Positions 42,988 through 50,821 of a DNA stretch of 64,000 bases are shown piece after piece; positions within the stretch are counted from its first letter, which is position 1, and each line of letters opens with the position of its first letter. The DNA comes from an uncultured Pseudomonadota bacterium (lineage in GTDB: Bacteria > Myxococcota_A > UBA796 > CAJQPC01), in the NCBI GenBank assembly GCA_913060515.1, contig CAJXRZ010000010.1, positions 1 to 64,000 of the forward strand, read 5' to 3'. The position numbers and the translations under genes were made by a program. The notes below the pieces were generated by a model, which was not told the origin of the DNA, did not search any database, and saw only the letters and a list, made by a program, of their open reading frames with translations.

Positions 42988-44441
42988 GTCCGGCCTCTTG
43001 GGACGGCGCCCTTCGTGGAGCAGCAGACGCGCTGGGCTTGGGCATGTGGCGGCTGGACCTTCAGAGCAACCTTGCCTCCTGGGATGCCGTCGGCGCTGAA
43101 CTGCTCGACCGCGAGGGGCCTCAGTCCGCCGCAGCCTTCGTCGGCCGGCTCGAAGCGGGCCTGGGCGAGCAGAGCCTCCCCGACTGGGCGCATGATGAGG
43201 GGTGGGTCTCTGCCCACCTGAGCTACCGCACCGCCGAGGGCCCCCGCTACCTGCAACTCGCCGGTCGCAGAAGCGGCCGGCTCTGGCAGGGTTCAATTCA
43301 GGACGTCACGCAAGAGAGGATGCTGCGCCAAAGAGTCGTCGAGGCAGAACGCTTGGAGGCCATCGGTCGACTCAGCGCAGGGGTCTCCCACAACTTCAAC
43401 AACATGCTCACCATCATCATCGCCTGCTTGGACGACGCAGAGGGCCAACTGGTTGGAAGGCAGAGCACCGACCCGGAGCTTGTTCGCGACATCCACGATG
43501 CACAAGAGGCCGCACGCCGAGCGTCCGCAGTCGTCAACAACATGACGCTACTGACCCGCTCAGACGAGGAGGTTCCCAGGGAGCACCGCCACATTCAGCC
43601 ACTCTGCAGCGGCGCTCTAGAGGGGCTTCGACATGTGGCCGTCGAGGGCCTCAACATCCTTCAGTCCATCCCCGCGGATCTATGGGTGTGGCAACCCCCA
43701 GGGGTACTTGAACAGGTGGTGGGCAACCTGCTGGCCAACGCCAACTACGCGCTGAGATCGGTGGCGTCCCCCACTCTCTGGCTGAGCGCCCAGCGGAGCG
43801 AGTCATTCGGCGTGGCAACCCTTGAGCTGACGGTCAGCGACAACGGCTCCGGAGTCCCGCCGGAGATTGAGCCACACCTCTTTCAACCCTTCGTCACCTC
43901 CAAAGGAAATGAGGGCACGGGGCTTGGCCTGGCCACAGCATCAGAGCTGGTGAGCGCTATGGGCGGGCAGCTCGCCTACCGCCCACGCCAGGGAGGGGGA
44001 GCCGAATTCGTCATCGTCTTGCCGCTAGCCGCAAGCTCACCCAAGCCGGAGCCCCTGTCCAAGCAAGGGATTCTGAGCGGCGACCTCTATGGTCGACGAA
44101 TCCTGATCGTGGATGACGAGCCCATCATCCAGCGCCTGATCACGCGCATCCTGGAGTTCGCGGGCGCAAAGGTCACCAGCGCTGGGGACTTGGCTTCGGC
44201 TCGAGCAGTGCTCAGGCGGCCCTACGATGTCGTTCTCCTGGACCAGACCCTCGGGCCCGAGGAGGGCCTGCAGTTGCTCCCGGACCTGCGAGCCTCCAAG
44301 ATGACACGCGTCCTGGTCTTCTCTGGCAAGGGAATCGAGCCCAGCGTCATGCCCCTCGTAGACGGCGTGGTCTCCAAACCTGTGGGTGCCAAAGCCCTGG
44401 TCCAAGCGATTCAGAACGTGCTCAGTACAGCAGCGAAGTAG
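42984..44441 (+). CDS. Hybrid histidine kinase with C-terminal receiver
   Basis: This 485-residue soluble kinase has a PAS-like N-terminal region (residues 10-115: LGLGMWRLDLQSNLASW, RYLQLAGRRSGRLWQGSIQDVTQ). The phospho-accepting His is in RLSAGVSHNFNNMLTIIIA near residue 139. The HATPase motifs are NLLANANYAL, VSDNGSGVPPEIE and GNEGTGLGLATASELV. A receiver domain follows (ILIVDDEPIIQRL, acceptor Asp in VVLLDQTLGPEEG). The NFNNxL form of the H-box matches the HWE/NtrB-like soluble kinases common in Myxococcota. Translation is coupled to the STAS-like gene. No output domain is present, so a separate responder is needed. Confidence 0.93.
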   Translation: MSPASWDGALRGAADALGLGMWRLDLQSNLASWDAVGAELLDREGPQSAAAFVGRLEAGLGEQSLPDWAHDEGWVSAHLSYRTAEGPRYLQLAGRRSGRLWQGSIQDVTQERMLRQRVVEAERLEAIGRLSAGVSHNFNNMLTIIIACLDDAEGQLVGRQSTDPELVRDIHDAQEAARRASAVVNNMTLLTRSDEEVPREHRHIQPLCSGALEGLRHVAVEGLNILQSIPADLWVWQPPGVLEQVVGNLLANANYALRSVASPTLWLSAQRSESFGVATLELTVSDNGSGVPPEIEPHLFQPFVTSKGNEGTGLGLATASELVSAMGGQLAYRPRQGGGAEFVIVLPLAASSPKPEPLSKQGILSGDLYGRRILIVDDEPIIQRLITRILEFAGAKVTSAGDLASARAVLRRPYDVVLLDQTLGPEEGLQLLPDLRASKMTRVLVFSGKGIEPSVMPLVDGVVSKPVGAKALVQAIQNVLSTAAK

Positions 44442-44634
44442 CCGCGAAGAACACGAGCCCTGGCGCCACACAGCCCACGCCAAGCAGCAGGTAGGGCTTG
44501 AGCGCCCACTTCCGCAACAGGCCCACCCCGACACCCACCACACACGGGGATCCAGGCCAGGGAGACCATGAAGGTCGGCGTCGCGATGCGCTCAAAGCGC
44601 GCGTAGTCGTCCAGAACGGGTCAGTTTTGTTCAC
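44422..44634 (-). pseudogene. Frameshifted small membrane protein gene
   Basis: A GTG at 44634 opens NKTDPFW. The protein-like continuation DDYARFERIATPTFMVSLAWIP is in the next frame, and the original frame then resumes as VVGVGVGLLRKWALKPYLLLGVGCVAPGLVFFAATSLLY to the stop. Together these make a coherent protein of about 70 residues with two membrane helices, interrupted by two compensating one-base shifts near 44610 and 44545. It is either a decayed gene or a sequencing problem. It overlaps the kinase end by 20 bases. Confidence 0.45.
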
Positions 44635-44672
44635 AGGCTATGTTCTCGAGCACCTGATGCCCCCGGAGCCCC

Positions 44673-45353
44673 ATGCCCTCCTTCGAGCCCATCTACGCGC
44701 GCGCAGTCAGCCGCCACGGCCAAGACCTGGCCCTGCGCCTGCCCGAGGTGCGCACCCCGGACGAGCTTCGGGCCACACCGGACGACCGCTACCTGGCCCA
44801 GATGACCCAAGGCGTGTTCCAGGCCGGCTTTGTGTGGCGCGTGATCCAGGCAAAGTGGCCCGGCTTTGAGGAAGCATTCCGGGGCTTTGACCCCCAAGCC
44901 CTGCTGGGCATGGAGGCCGATGAGCTCGCGGCCCTGCGCCAGGACACCCGCATTGTGCGCAACGGCCAGAAGATCGACGCCACCCTCAAGAACGCCCTGT
45001 GGGTCAACCACATCTCCGAGGAGTACGGCGGCTTTGGCAGCTTCCTGGCCGACTGGCCCCAGGACGACATCATCGGGCTCTGGAGCGCGCTCAAGAAGCA
45101 GGGCGCACGCTTGGGTGGGGACACCGGCCCACGCTTCCTTCGGCGCTCGGGGGTAGACACCTTCGTGCTGACCTCGGATGTGAAGCAGGCCCTGATCGGC
45201 GCGGGCGTGGAGATCACCAAGGGCACCAGCCAGAGGGACCAGCGGGCCGCTCAAGCCACCTTCTTGGAATGGCGAGAGGAGACGGGCATGCCCTTGGCGC
45301 ACCTGAGCGTGATTGCAGCCAGCTCCGTGGGCGAGGTCTACGGAGAGGTCTGA
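44673..45353 (+). CDS. Tag-family (DNA-3-methyladenine glycosylase I-like) protein
   Basis: This 226-residue protein of the methyladenine glycosylase superfamily has MTQGVFQAGFVWRVIQAKWPGFEEAFRGFDP, IVRNGQKIDATLKNALWVNHI, and GDTGPRFLRRSGVDTFVLTSDVKQALI, matching the helix-hairpin-helix glycosylase order of Tag. It would remove 3-methyladenine or a related alkylated base. The Cys/His zinc site of E. coli Tag is not obvious, so substrate range is uncertain. It converges on and overlaps the next gene by 16 bases. Confidence 0.83.
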   Translation: MPSFEPIYARAVSRHGQDLALRLPEVRTPDELRATPDDRYLAQMTQGVFQAGFVWRVIQAKWPGFEEAFRGFDPQALLGMEADELAALRQDTRIVRNGQKIDATLKNALWVNHISEEYGGFGSFLADWPQDDIIGLWSALKKQGARLGGDTGPRFLRRSGVDTFVLTSDVKQALIGAGVEITKGTSQRDQRAAQATFLEWREETGMPLAHLSVIAASSVGEVYGEV

Positions 45354-45832
45354 CAGCCGCAGTACTCGCGTACATCGTCCACATAGACCTGCTTCTCCGG
45401 GGGAATCTCTCCCACCCCGTCCAGCAGGCCACACTGGAGCCCACCGCCGCAATCGAAGAGCTCCGGACGGGAGATCCAGCTCCCCAGCTCAGGCACGACG
45501 CTCAACGCCGTACACTTGCCCTCCTGCCCCAGCTCCACGCCCTCATAGCGCACGCTCCCGAGCTCCTGGGCCCCGGTCACCAGCCGCAGCTCGCCGTCTC
45601 CAAGGGGTACCCCAACGACCAGATGGTCTTGGTCGATGAAGAAGGGCACCCGAGCAGGGAAGTCCGAGGACTCTGGGAGCACCGCGTAGCCCCTGGCGCC
45701 GTGTTCCACGCCCTGAACCGGGCAGCGCACGATTCCTCCACCGCGCTCTGTGGCCCGGGCGAGGACAGTCTCCGTATCCTGCACGGGGTCGGGTTCAAAA
45801 GACGCTTGAAGCAGGGCAATGAGCAGGAGCAT
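45338..45832 (-). CDS. Secreted protein of unknown function
   Basis: This 164-residue protein has a short hydrophobic leader (MLLLIALLQAS) and a mostly beta-like mature part. Several late Cys residues (GKCTALS, FDCGGGLQC, REYCGCQ) could form disulfides. No family is recognised. It lies alone between convergent and tandem neighbours, with no clear operon. Confidence 0.65.
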   Translation of the reverse strand: MLLLIALLQASFEPDPVQDTETVLARATERGGGIVRCPVQGVEHGARGYAVLPESSDFPARVPFFIDQDHLVVGVPLGDGELRLVTGAQELGSVRYEGVELGQEGKCTALSVVPELGSWISRPELFDCGGGLQCGLLDGVGEIPPEKQVYVDDVREYCGCQTSP

Positions 45833-45874
45833 GTCTACAAACTACCACCCCTGCGGTAGATGAGAGCACCCATC

Positions 45875-46483
45875 TCACACCAGAGACATCACGCCCCCGA
45901 CAGCGAGCACCAACACACCAAAGGGCACCGGACTTAGAGCCCGCTCCCCAAAGATGCTGCCGTGGGCCTCCCAGCCCAGGAACACCACGACTCCCCCGTA
46001 GGCCAGAGTGCAGGCCGCGCCGATCCAGCTTGGCTCTCCGAAAGCGCCAAAGCCGTCGTTTTCAGCCCCCATGAGCCAGTGGACAAGGGCGTACATGGGC
46101 TCGAGCAGTGGCACCACGATGCCCCAAACAAAGAGCACGCTCCCCGCACGAGGTCCCCAGCTCCTCAGGGACAAGACCAGGCCGAGAAGCCCGAGAAAGA
46201 GCCCGAGCAGACCGGGGGCCAAGGACACCCAGAAATGGGCCGATGGATTCGGAGCCGCCAAGGTGTAGCTCATGTGCCCCCAGGTCCCCTGCCCTGGCAG
46301 CACCCAGATGTGTCCAATCTCCGCCCCAAAACCCTTGGCCATCGCCGCATGGGCCAGCTCATGCACCGTCGTGACGACGACGGCCATGGGCACCGCCAGG
46401 AGCAAGTGCCACCAATGCCCGCGCAAGAAACGCCAGAGCTCTTTGGACCAAAGTTGTGGGTGCCAGGGCATCGAGGGGCTCAT
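45875..46483 (-). CDS. M50-like membrane metalloprotease-type protein
   Basis: This 202-residue protein has five or so membrane helices. A zinc-protease HEXXH motif lies inside the first helix (AVVVTTVHELAHAAMAKGFGAEIGHIWVLPGQG), the hallmark of M50 site-2-type or related putative proteases. The second metal-ligand motif (NxxPxxxxDG) of classical M50 enzymes is not visible, so activity is uncertain. The gene is divergent from the RlmL-like gene. Confidence 0.72.
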   Translation of the reverse strand: MSPSMPWHPQLWSKELWRFLRGHWWHLLLAVPMAVVVTTVHELAHAAMAKGFGAEIGHIWVLPGQGTWGHMSYTLAAPNPSAHFWVSLAPGLLGLFLGLLGLVLSLRSWGPRAGSVLFVWGIVVPLLEPMYALVHWLMGAENDGFGAFGEPSWIGAACTLAYGGVVVFLGWEAHGSIFGERALSPVPFGVLVLAVGGVMSLV

Positions 46484-46500
46484 CAGGCTAGGAGCACAGC

Positions 46501-47619
46501 ATGAAGTGTGTAGCCACCTGTGCCAAGGGCCTTGAGCCCCTCCTCGCCCAAGAGCTCAAGGCCTTGGGTGCCCATCCAGACAACAGCGACGACGTCGGCG
46601 CGGTGACCTTTGATGGTACCTGGCTGCTGGTGTGGAAGTGCAACATCTGGTTGCGCACCGCCAACCGCGTGCTCGTGGAGTTGGGCAAGTGGAAGGGCAG
46701 CCGCAAAGAGCGCTTGTACGGTGGCTTTCGCAACCTGCTCAAGCACTGGCCGGACGAGCTCTTCCACCCCAGGCGCACCTTCTCCATCCAGGCCAGCTCC
46801 GCTGCCAGTGAGATGACCAACACCCAGCAGATCGCCCTGACCTGCAAGGATGCCCTGGTCGACCACCAGCGTTCCATGTGGGGCGAGCGCGCAAACGTGG
46901 ATCGTGACGATGCCGATCTGCTCTTGCGGGTGCGCATCTACCGGAACCAAGCCACCCTGCTTTTGGACACCACCGGGGAGTCCTTGGATCGCCGCGGCTA
47001 CCGAAAGGCGACCACCATCGCACCCATGCGCGAGACCTTGGCGGCCGCCTGCGTATTGGCAGCCGACTGGAACGGACAGGGTCCTGTCGTGGACCTGATG
47101 TGCGGCTCCGGCACCCTGCTGGCGGAGGCTGGACGCATCGCTCTGGGCCTGCGCCCATCGGCCAAAGACCGGCACTACGCCTTTGAACGTCTGCCCTCCT
47201 TCGTGCCAGAGGCCTACCAGGAGCTCCTGCCCCAAAAGGTAGAGAGAAAGGTTCGTCTCTACGCCGGAGACATCCGTCCCCAAGCCCTGGATGCGACCCA
47301 GCAGAACCTGCGCGCGGCCCGCGTCGACAACTTCCTGCAGCTGCAAGAGAGCGACGCCTTCACGGCCATGCCGCCCAAGGGACCGGGTCTCTTGCTCCTG
47401 AACCCACCCCACGGTGAGCGACTGGACGAAGAGGAAGGCATGCGCGGCGATCTGGGCGAGCTCTTCCGCAACTACTACGGCGGCTGGAAGATCTCCGTGC
47501 TCTCCGGCGGCGTCTCTCCAGCCAAGGGCTGGGGCATGCGTCCAGCGCGCAACATGCCGGTCTTCAACGGCAACCTGTCCGCCCGCATCTTGGTGTTCGA
47601 GCCCCCAGCGACGGAGTAG
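46501..47619 (+). CDS. rlmL: RlmL-like rRNA guanine-N2 methyltransferase (THUMP domain)
   Basis: This 372-residue enzyme starts KCVATCAKGLEPLLAQELKALGA, a ferredoxin-like/THUMP N-terminal part. A Rossmann methyltransferase domain follows with VVDLMCGSGTLLAEAGRIAL (SAM motif I) and LLNPPHGERLDEEEG (motif IV). Family members methylate G2445 of 23S rRNA. Motif IV is normally NPPYGER; here Tyr is replaced by His, which is unusual. Protein length matches the RlmL half of the E. coli RlmKL fusion. GTG 47623 of the next gene follows three bases later. Confidence 0.88.
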   Translation: MKCVATCAKGLEPLLAQELKALGAHPDNSDDVGAVTFDGTWLLVWKCNIWLRTANRVLVELGKWKGSRKERLYGGFRNLLKHWPDELFHPRRTFSIQASSAASEMTNTQQIALTCKDALVDHQRSMWGERANVDRDDADLLLRVRIYRNQATLLLDTTGESLDRRGYRKATTIAPMRETLAAACVLAADWNGQGPVVDLMCGSGTLLAEAGRIALGLRPSAKDRHYAFERLPSFVPEAYQELLPQKVERKVRLYAGDIRPQALDATQQNLRAARVDNFLQLQESDAFTAMPPKGPGLLLLNPPHGERLDEEEGMRGDLGELFRNYYGGWKISVLSGGVSPAKGWGMRPARNMPVFNGNLSARILVFEPPATE

Positions 47620-47622
47620 TCC

Positions 47623-49302
47623 GTGCACATCCTGGGCATCGCCGACAACCACGACGCCAGCGCAGCGCTGGTCAGTGACGGCCGTCTCGTGGCGGCCTGC
47701 GGTCAAGAGCGCATCGACCGGATCAAGAACTCCGGCGCCTTCCCTTGGGGCGCCATCGACGCGACCTTGGACGCCGGCGGCATTCGGGCCCGGGACGTGG
47801 ACCGGGTGGTCTTTGGAACCGCCTTCACCCCAAGCTGGCTACTGCGCCGCTTCCCTGATGCGCACCACAAGCGCAAGCACCAGGGTCAGTTCGACCCGGC
47901 CCTGAACGCCTACATCGCCTACCAAGTGGGCCTGCGCAGCACCGGCTTGCACATGCAGGAGGCCGAGGCCTGCCGGCGCCTGCTGCACAAGAAGATGAAG
48001 GACCGTGGCTTTGTGAACGCCAGCGTGGATGTGCTGGACCACCACATGAGCCACGCCCAGGCCGCCTACCGCAGCCAACCCCACGCAAGCGCGCTGGTCA
48101 TCACGGTCGACGCCATGGGCGATGGGCGCTCGGCCACCGCAAGCGTGGGCCGAAACGGCCTGATCTCCATGCACTGGAGCCAGTCGGGCTTTGCCGCGGT
48201 CAACACCTTCTATTCGCGCATCACCGAGTACCTGGGCTTCACGGCCAACCGCCACGAAGGCAAGGTCACCGGACTGGCTGCCCTGGCCACGCCACCGCCC
48301 GGCCTGCTCCAGCACATGCGCACCCAGTTGCGCTTTGTGAAAGGCAGGTTCTCCCGGACGAACTACCTCAAGACCCAGAGCCCCTCAGACCCCTTCTACG
48401 TGGCCCTCAAGGACTACTCCCGAGAAGAGGTCGCTGCGGCCGCCCAAGGCGCCTTGGAGGAGGCGGTGTGCGACTTGGTGCGCCACCACATCCGCCGCAC
48501 CGGCATCGCGGATGTCGCCGTCTGCGGCGGCGTCTTCGCCAACGTCAAGCTGAACCAGCGTCTGGCGGAGCTCGACGAGCTCAAGAGCCTCTCGGTCTTC
48601 CCGAACATGAGCGACGGCGGCTTGGCGGTGGGCGCGGCGATGGCCAGCGCGGGCATGCCCCCTCAGTCGCTGGAGACCGCCTACCTGGGCCCCAGCTTCG
48701 ACGACGAGAACCTGGCCCGCTCCTTGGCCACCGGCGATCTGCGTCCCCAGAAGGTCGACGTCATGGAACGCGTCCTGGAGCTCCTGGAGGAAGGCAAGGT
48801 CGTTGCCCGATTCGATGGCGCCATGGAGTTCGGTCCCCGGGCACTGGGCAACCGCTCACTGCTCCTTCGGCCGGACGACCCTTCCGCGAACCAATGGCTC
48901 AATGCGCGCCTCAAGCGCTCCGAGTTCATGCCCTTCGCCCCTCTGCTCGCAGACGAGGACGCTGAGGCGTGCTTTGTAGACGTGAACGTGGCCCGGGACG
49001 CGGCGCGCTTCATGACGGTGTGTTTCCAGGCCACCGAGCGCTTTGCCCAGCTCTGCCCCGGGGTCGTTCACGTAGACGGCACCGCTCGGCCGCAGCTGCT
49101 GCGGCAGCAAGACAACCCAGTCCTGCACGATTTGCTGCGTCAATGGAAGGCGAGGACCGGCATCCCCGCCCTGGTGAACACCAGCTTCAACCTGCACGAA
49201 GAGCCCATCGTCTGCACGCCTGGAGACGCCGTTCGCGCCTTCAAGCAAGCCGAGCTCGATGCGCTGTGGATGGGCCCCTACCTGGTGGAGCGGCCCACCT
49301 GA
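47623..49302 (+). CDS. NodU/CmcH-type O-carbamoyltransferase
   Basis: This 559-residue carbamoyltransferase has an N-terminal Kae1-like part (HILGIADNHDASAALVSDGRLVAACGQERIDRIKNSGAFPW; DHHMSHAQAAYRSQP; ITVDAMGDGRSATAS) and a C-terminal part (EFGPRALGNRSLLLRPDD; GIPALVNTSFNLHEEPIVCTPGDAVRAF). It transfers a carbamoyl group from carbamoyl phosphate, through carbamoyl-adenylate, to a sugar or other hydroxyl acceptor. The acceptor is unknown, though nearby glycosyltransferase and radical SAM genes hint at envelope or metabolite decoration. GTG start with GGAG upstream. Confidence 0.93.
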   Translation: MHILGIADNHDASAALVSDGRLVAACGQERIDRIKNSGAFPWGAIDATLDAGGIRARDVDRVVFGTAFTPSWLLRRFPDAHHKRKHQGQFDPALNAYIAYQVGLRSTGLHMQEAEACRRLLHKKMKDRGFVNASVDVLDHHMSHAQAAYRSQPHASALVITVDAMGDGRSATASVGRNGLISMHWSQSGFAAVNTFYSRITEYLGFTANRHEGKVTGLAALATPPPGLLQHMRTQLRFVKGRFSRTNYLKTQSPSDPFYVALKDYSREEVAAAAQGALEEAVCDLVRHHIRRTGIADVAVCGGVFANVKLNQRLAELDELKSLSVFPNMSDGGLAVGAAMASAGMPPQSLETAYLGPSFDDENLARSLATGDLRPQKVDVMERVLELLEEGKVVARFDGAMEFGPRALGNRSLLLRPDDPSANQWLNARLKRSEFMPFAPLLADEDAEACFVDVNVARDAARFMTVCFQATERFAQLCPGVVHVDGTARPQLLRQQDNPVLHDLLRQWKARTGIPALVNTSFNLHEEPIVCTPGDAVRAFKQAELDALWMGPYLVERPT

Positions 49303-49310
49303 GCTGGATC

Positions 49311-49853
49311 TCAGGTGAAGAGCACCTGAGCGTCGTCGGCGATCGCGTAGAAGTCACCAACGGTGATGACGTCCTCGACCTGCTCCATCAGCTCTTCCTT
49401 CTCGATGCCGAACATCTCCATGGCCAGCAGGCAGGCATAGAGCTTGACCCCGGAGTCCTTGAGGATCTCGATGAACTCACGGGGCCCAGGAATGTCCAGG
49501 CCCTCCATGCGCTTGCTCATCATCTTGGCCGCCACAGCCTCCATGCCAGGCAGGCCCATCAGAGCCGTAGGCACTGGACTGGCGGCGTTGCCCGCCATGT
49601 TCACGTGCAGGTGGTCGACCTTGTTCTCGGTGATGGCGTTCAGGCCGTAGAAGGTGAAGAAGAGGACAGCCTCAATGCCGGACTGACGGGCGCCGTTGGC
49701 AAGGATGAAGGCCGGGTAGATCTCGTCCAGTCCACCGCGCGAGACGATGATGGCGACTTTCTTGTGCTCATTTTTGGGCTCCTTTAGATGCAGCCCGTAG
49801 GCTTGGGCAGTCCTGAAATACGGGCTGTGGTGGTGCCGGGCGCGACCGGCCAT
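49311..49853 (-). CDS. DsrE-family sulfur-transfer protein, start broken by a likely one-base deletion
   Basis: The body (KKVAIIVSRGGLDEIYPAFILANGARQSGIEAVLFFTFYGL through KDSGVKLYACLLAMEMFGI) is a DsrE/DsrF-like domain. Cys in YACLLA is the expected persulfide-carrying residue. The real start is probably ATG 49771, seven bases after a perfect AGGAG, but that ATG is out of frame by one base. One missing A in CACAAG(A)AAG would restore MST-KKVAIIV. The only in-frame start is ATG 49853, which gives an unlikely 27-residue extension into the DsrC gene. It is coupled to the DUF1641-DsrC and SQR genes upstream. Confidence 0.8.
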   Translation of the reverse strand: MAGRARHHHSPYFRTAQAYGLHLKEPKNEHKKVAIIVSRGGLDEIYPAFILANGARQSGIEAVLFFTFYGLNAITENKVDHLHVNMAGNAASPVPTALMGLPGMEAVAAKMMSKRMEGLDIPGPREFIEILKDSGVKLYACLLAMEMFGIEKEELMEQVEDVITVGDFYAIADDAQVLFT

Positions 49854-50821
49854 AGGTCATAGAGCTCCTTGGTGGAGATCCCCATGCCCACGGTGATGGC
49901 CCGGATGTTTGGGCTGCGACCGGTCTTGAGGAAGCACGCTCGCGCGAAGTGCAGCACCTCCCAGTGAGAGTGCTCGAGCTCTGGGGCCCCAAGGGCCTCC
50001 GCCATGCAGTTGGCGAACTCTTCGGTCCAGGTGTTGGGGTCAGACAAGTAGCCCTGTGCGTCCAAGACGTAGCCGGTGATCTCCCAGTGCTCCGGGGTGG
50101 CCGGGGAGGGCATCCTCTGCGCCACCGAGGCCACCATACCGGGGTTCTCGGTGCTCTCCGAGCCGGTGTCGTTGTCCATCCTCGCTGCGCTCGGCGCCGG
50201 CCTGACGCGGGGTGCGGTGCGGGGAGCGGCTGGCGCCGTGCGGGTGCCGGTGGGCGCCAAGCGCTTGGCCAGCAGACGCTGACGCCGCTCCTTCGCGTCG
50301 TCCTGTGCGTGCAGCGGGTGCATGGTCTTGGTCGCCCGCCCAACCTGGCGTAGCACCTCCACCATGACCGCCATGCCACGCTGGACCTCGGGGTCCCGGC
50401 CAGCCTTGAGCACCTCCAGGGGGGTCACAGGGGCCAGCTCATCGCCATGCTGGATGGCCTCGCCAGCTTCCGCCAGCAGCGCCATGACCTCGGGCTGGGT
50501 GATGCTGCGCACGCCTTCCAGGATGGTCACCACGCTCTGGCTCAGGGCACGCAGGTCCTCGGGCTCATAGGCCTCGACCACAGCCTCCAGAACACCCAGT
50601 CCTTCGCGGCCCAGGGCAAAGACACCGGCCTTGTCGGCCTTGTCCAGCTTCACCGTGGCCCAGTCCATCATCTCTTTGGCGATGGGCATGGCCTCGTCAA
50701 TGAGCTCAGACTGGCGCTGGTTGCGCTCCACAAGCTGTCCGACCAACTCCGTGAGTTGATCAACCTTGGCTTCCAGGCGCTGAATATCCGCGTTCTTCGG
50801 ATCAGAGTGCTTGTCCATCAT
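49784..50821 (-). CDS. DUF1641-DsrC/TusE fusion protein
   Basis: This 345-residue protein has an N-terminal helical part (IQRLEAKVDQLTELVGQLVERNQRQSELIDE) and a DUF1641-type region (VFALGREGLGVLEAVVEAYEPEDLRALSQ). A flexible Ala/Pro/Arg linker runs to about 240. A C-terminal DsrC/TusE domain follows (GYLSDPNTWTEEFANCMAEALG, HWEVLHFARACFLKTGRSPNIRAI), ending GLPKPTGCI. The penultimate Cys (CysA, sulfur carrier) is present. The second Cys ten residues earlier in true DsrC is absent (PGTTTARISG), as in TusE-type carriers. ATGATG at 50821 overlaps the SQR stop. DUF1641 proteins often accompany SQR-like enzymes, and here the carrier is fused directly. Confidence 0.87.
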   Translation of the reverse strand: MMDKHSDPKNADIQRLEAKVDQLTELVGQLVERNQRQSELIDEAMPIAKEMMDWATVKLDKADKAGVFALGREGLGVLEAVVEAYEPEDLRALSQSVVTILEGVRSITQPEVMALLAEAGEAIQHGDELAPVTPLEVLKAGRDPEVQRGMAVMVEVLRQVGRATKTMHPLHAQDDAKERRQRLLAKRLAPTGTRTAPAAPRTAPRVRPAPSAARMDNDTGSESTENPGMVASVAQRMPSPATPEHWEITGYVLDAQGYLSDPNTWTEEFANCMAEALGAPELEHSHWEVLHFARACFLKTGRSPNIRAITVGMGISTKELYDLWPVAPGTTTARISGLPKPTGCI

